Positions 60,001 to 64,000 of a DNA stretch of 64,000 nucleotides are shown piece after piece; the stretch's first letter is position 1; every line of letters begins with the position of its first letter. The notes below the pieces were generated by a model. That model had not been told where the DNA came from, did not search any database, and saw only the letters and a program-made list of their open reading frames with translations. A program made the position numbers and the translations under genes. Source of the stretch: Salarias fasciatus (taxonomy: Eukaryota > Chordata > Actinopteri > Blenniiformes > Blenniidae); NCBI RefSeq assembly GCF_902148845.1, contig NC_043748.1:14970945-15034944 (forward strand). The letters are read 5' to 3'.

Positions 60001-63000
60001 CAGCGTCGCCGCCGCAGGCTCAGGGCCTCAGGCAAGCCCAGGTGGAACAACCCCAGCCCATCCTCAGCAGCCCGTCTGCTCAGGCCCAGCCCGCTTCTCC
60101 TCACAGCTCACCAGGACCAAACCAAGCGTTCAGCACTGCGCCTCAGGCTCTATTCACCTCCCCTGCATCTCAGTCTCCACCTCAGCCCCAACCGCAGGCC
60201 CAAACTCCGGCCCGGCCCAATTACAGCAGCCAAAATGGCTTCACAGGTAAGCACACTTTTAGTCTGATGGCAGTGTGTCCCAGTGTCACAATGTTTTTCA
60301 GACTGTAGAGTATGTATAACCCTTTTAGTTATCTGAAAATTTCCTAAATAAATGTTCTCTAGAGGTGTTATATGTATTTATATCTTGAACTAATTTGGTC
60401 ACAATGCAAGATAGCATGAGCTGAATGTTGTATTTTGAGTTTTGGTGGCAAGAAAATAATTTATTGTTGCTCACGTCAGCCACACGTGAAGGGTGTGGCA
60501 GTCTTTTCGTCTCTTTGTAATTATAGTTTATGGTCATCTTTTCCTGTATTTAACCTTCCAGTCGCAATTAGCATAAAGTTAATGTGACGTTTACAAACTC
60601 TCGTTTACAAATTCTAGTTTTTTTAGCCCAGTTTTTGTTATTCAGAGGATGACTGAAGCTGAAAACATTATTTGTTAGAACAGTCAGCGTGTTTAAAATC
60701 AATTAACTGTCAGCAATGCTAATTTCTCAAATTTCACACCCCCCCAAAAAAAGATAAGTTTGAACTTCTGAATGGATTACATAAAAAAAAAAAAAAAAAA
60801 AAAATCAAGGTTCTTGAAGCGTAGAGCAGTTTTGTGTTTCCATGTCTCGCGTTCTCTCGCTGCTGTTGGCCTGTTAAAGTGCTCTTTTGTGTGTGTTTCA
60901 TTTCTAAAGCTGTGACATTGGCTTATTCAAACTCACCTGACTGTGCGTCTAACTGGTAATCTAATAGACGTTGCTTAGCAGCATTATAGCCTGTAAGCGT
61001 TTTGAAATTTCTTTGCCTGTGGACCATTTCATGCATATGTTAAATATATATTCATTATACACACTGTTGTATATATATTTATATCTGTGACATCTGCAAT
61101 TACATTTTGATTTTGAGTTTTTATTATATATTCTCTCAGCAATTACAGAAATCATTAAACTTTTATTAGTTGTTGATGGAACTCCCTGATCCTGGTACGG
61201 ACAGGGGAAAGCAGCGGCAGTCACAGGTGGAGCTGATAAGACGAGCAGAGTGACACACTGAATGATGCAATCGGCTGCTTTTCCTGAGATAACTGTTCAC
61301 CTATTTGCCTACAAACCTGTAGACGGTGTTTAAGATAAAGCTTGTTATCAGTTCAGTCTTCTGGAAATGTTTTGTTGTTAAAGTCAAATGTTCTTCTGGA
61401 AAGTGATGCTGTAATTGAAATCGACACTTTAACATTATCTCAAGATCTCAGTTTGCACTCTGTGTGAATATGGAATATTTGGAACTTTATCATTATTTAT
61501 AATGATATTCAGTATCAATCAAAATATTTACTTTTTCAATTGTTTTGTCTTGTTTATAGAATAATCAGTTTTCATGTTGAGTGTTTGAAAATGATAGCAG
61601 AAATCTGAAGGAGATCGATATTTCTTTGCTGTGCGTGCTCAACTGAAGAAGTCTCTGTGGGATCGCTGTTTTCCAGCTGGAAGTCCCACCGCTGTGAGCG
61701 CGCCTGCCACCAGCCTGTCTTCCTCTCCTCCAGCTGTTCAGCCCGTCGCCATCCAGACGCAGCTCCAAGGCCTGACCACCGCCTCTCCGATCCTGGCCAC
61801 GTCGACGAGTCCCCCGGCTCAAACCATCACCCCTCACGTACAGCAAGTACCGGTAAGTGTGTGTGCCAGAGTGAGCCGTTCTTTGAATTTTCATTTGTAA
61901 TGAAACCACACACACACATGCACACATGTTGTGATCATTAACAGTGTAGCTGGAATGTTTTCACAATATTCCACCTTGGGATCCATTTTCAGTGTCTCCG
62001 AACACTGTTGTCTTACAAACGAACACCCAAAACACAAGCGTTGTGGCTTTTTACTTGAAAATGTTGTGTAAACTTGGTCTGAATGAGCTTGTACCTGTAA
62101 ACTAAACACACTTTAATCTCTGTCTTGTTTGGTTCTCAGGTGCTTCTGCAGCCCCAGTTCATCAAGGCTGAGTCTCTGCTGCTCACCACCCTGAAGCATG
62201 ACCCCTGTATGGTCACGACCGTGGCCTCTCCCACCTCTCTGGCCTCCACCACCCCAGTGCAGAGCACTTCACTGCAGGTAGGGGTCACAGAAAGCACGTG
62301 TTTGTTTTTCGTTTCAGCGAATATGACATTTAAGATGTTGAACTGTCCCTTGGAACCACTTTGTTGACCTCCGCAGGCGTTTATGGGCGGAGGCACGATC
62401 CTCACCACAGTGCCCGTCATGGTGGACACTGAAAAGCTGCCCATCAACCGCATCGCCATCAGCGGTAAGCCGACGGGCCAGCCACACAAGGGAGAGAAGC
62501 GCACGGCCCACAATGCCATCGAGAAGCGCTACCGCTCCTCAATCAATGATAAAATCGTGGAGCTTAAAGACTTGGTGGCTGGCACGGAAGCAAAGGTAGG
62601 ACAGAGTCCATTTTCATCACATTTTTATAGTGGGATCTGATGGACGGCATTTTCAGTCAGCCTTTTCTCTCCATTGGTTCTCAGCTCAACAAATCTGCAG
62701 TGCTGAGGAAGGCCATCGACTACATCCGTTACCTGCAGCAGTCCAACCAGAAGCTCAAGCAGGAGAACATGGCTCTGAAAATGGCGGCACAGAAAAACAG
62801 TAAGGACTCCTTTTCAATTTCCCGAAACAGTTTCTGGTCTGTTTATTTTACAATTTTTGAAAGTAATTTATTTTGTTATGAGGCCTTTTGATGGCTTCTG
62901 TCATTATTGTGAAGATCCTCTTCTATTATCCGAGGAAGTGGATTGCGAAGTTAAGAGCTCCTTTGCTTTTGTAATGTGGATTGACCCTCTGACCGCCTCC

Positions 63001-64000
63001 TCTGGCCTTGGTTCTCGCTGCAGAGTCACTGAAGGACCTGGTTGCCATGGAGGTTGATGCACAAGCCGAGGTGAAGAACGAGCTGCCCACTCCGCCAGCC
63101 TCTGACGTGGGCTCCCCGACCTCCTTCTCGCACTGTAGCAGTGACTCAGAGCCCGACAGTCCAATGGGGGAGGACACCAAGGTAGGCTCTTTCCACACTG
63201 AAACTGCAAAACTCTTGGAGGTCCATTTGCTGTGTTTCATAACCGCAGTGAATGTAGGTCAGAGGAGAGAACCGAGGAGGTTTAAGGATCAGAGCAGGTC
63301 CAGCAAAACTGATCATTTAGTTTTTGCAGTTACAATGAGTGAAAAAACTACCACTGCTTAGTATTTGAGGGATGATTTATGCCTCTGCAATTAATTATGG
63401 TGTTACTTTTCCACATTAACAGATCCCCTCTATGATTTGCATTTGATACGATACAGGAGAAATTCAAAGACGACAGACACTGTAATTGTTTTGCTTCCCT
63501 TTTCTCCCGTTTCTTGTTCGTTTTGTGTTTAACGCTAACATGAAGCAGGCGGAAGAAAAAGCCCAGTGAACCGTCGGCAGTAATGACTGATGCATTTGAA
63601 TCGACTAATCTAGTCAAACCATTTCCAGTACAAACAAACGTTTTCCCGCAACGTCGCTGTCGTTCTAAAACGACTGAGAAAATGAACAGCGTGTCTTTGA
63701 GTAGAAACAGTCATAAGCGCCCTTGTTAGGCTGAAATATAAAACAATCACGGTTGCATCTGGAAAACAAAAAAAAAATGTAATTACACTCTTTGTCTATT
63801 CTTGTGCCAGATTGAGGATGTTGCCTGAATACATATTCCTTCTCAAAAACAAGTCTATCTTCATGGGCTCTCTTCTATTTGCCAGCCAAACGTGGGCATG
63901 TTGGACCAGCCGGCAGCAGGCGGCGGCGCCGGCGGAATGTTGGACCGCTCCCGCATGGCGTTGTGCGCCTTCACCTTCCTCTTCCTCTCGCTCAACCCGC
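57084..64000 (+). CDS. srebf1: Sterol regulatory element-binding protein 1 (partial, 5' part)
   Basis: ER-membrane-tethered bHLH-leucine zipper factor. Its N-terminal half is released by S1P/S2P cleavage to activate lipogenic genes. Eight exons lie in the window: 57084-57189, 59686-60246, 61677-61852, 62140-62277, 62377-62595, 62685-62799, 63024-63181 and 63886 to the window end, covering about 529 residues. Exon 1 encodes a 1a-type acidic activation start ([20 protein letters not shown]) running into [19 protein letters not shown] long Ser/Pro/Gln-rich region follows. The bHLH-zip spans ~366-440 ([20 protein letters not shown]) with the SREBP-specific tyrosine in RYRSS and the second helix in [20 protein letters not shown]. 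The last exon begins the first transmembrane helix ([15 protein letters not shown]). The start has A at -3, and no in-frame ATG lies directly upstream. The rest of the gene is beyond the window. Confidence 0.96.
57190..59685 (+). other. srebf1: srebf1 intron 1
   Basis: A 2.5-kb intron. In mammals the SREBP-1c promoter lies at this place. Here TGATTGGCCC (58127-58136) is followed by ATCACCTCAT (58143-58152), an NF-Y/SRE-like pair, but no 1c-type coding first exon was found after it. No transposon recognised. Intron 2 (60247-61676) also shows nothing beyond an A-tract of about 21 near 60783-60803. Confidence 0.5.

Noticed and set aside
57084-64000. miR-33 in srebf1
   Set aside because: In human miR-33b lies in a late SREBF1 intron, which would be beyond the window; no such hairpin was seen in the introns present.

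Overview
The window is vertebrate, and specifically teleost fish, nuclear DNA. Genes are multi-exon with GT-AG introns, every protein aligns by eye with a vertebrate orthologue, and the introns and spacers hold fish-type interspersed repeats, long CA/TG microsatellites and a hAT-type DNA transposon. I see no bacterial, viral or organellar segment. Eight protein-coding genes were recognised and all exon junctions were checked by reading frame and splice sites.

Layout: ndufb10 (+, 62-1282), rps2 (-, 1672-3381, with an H/ACA snoRNA in an intron), rnf151 (-, 4139-6279), tbl3 (+, 6914-18599), noxo1 (-, 20385-23475), a repeat-rich spacer, gid4 (-, 26940-29216), drc3 (-, 30348-33504), tom1l2 (+, 34172-53228), srebf1 (+, 57084 to the window end, partial).

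The first five genes are the set next to each other on human 16p13.3 (NDUFB10-RPS2-RNF151-TBL3-NOXO1). The last four are the human 17p11.2 set (GID4-DRC3-TOM1L2-SREBF1). The window therefore holds a junction of two human synteny blocks, lying in the spacer 23.7-25.3 kb. ATPAF2, which in human lies between GID4 and DRC3, is absent here.

The genes do not form one pathway. They cover respiratory complex I assembly (ndufb10), the ribosome and its assembly (rps2, its snoRNA, tbl3), a testis-type RING protein (rnf151), an NADPH oxidase organiser (noxo1), a GID/CTLH ubiquitin ligase receptor (gid4), a ciliary nexin-dynein regulatory subunit (drc3), an endosomal adaptor (tom1l2) and the lipogenic master transcription factor (srebf1).

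The points most worth following are: two AT-AC (U12-type) introns plus one GC-AG intron in drc3; the H/ACA snoRNA in rps2; sterol-element/NF-Y pairs upstream of srebf1; an RFX X-box at the drc3 promoter; a 75-base phase-0 cassette exon in tom1l2 preceded by a 43-unit CA repeat; and clusters of a GCTAAC/GTTAGC motif just inside the first introns of five of the eight genes. None of this amounts to a wholly new biological system.
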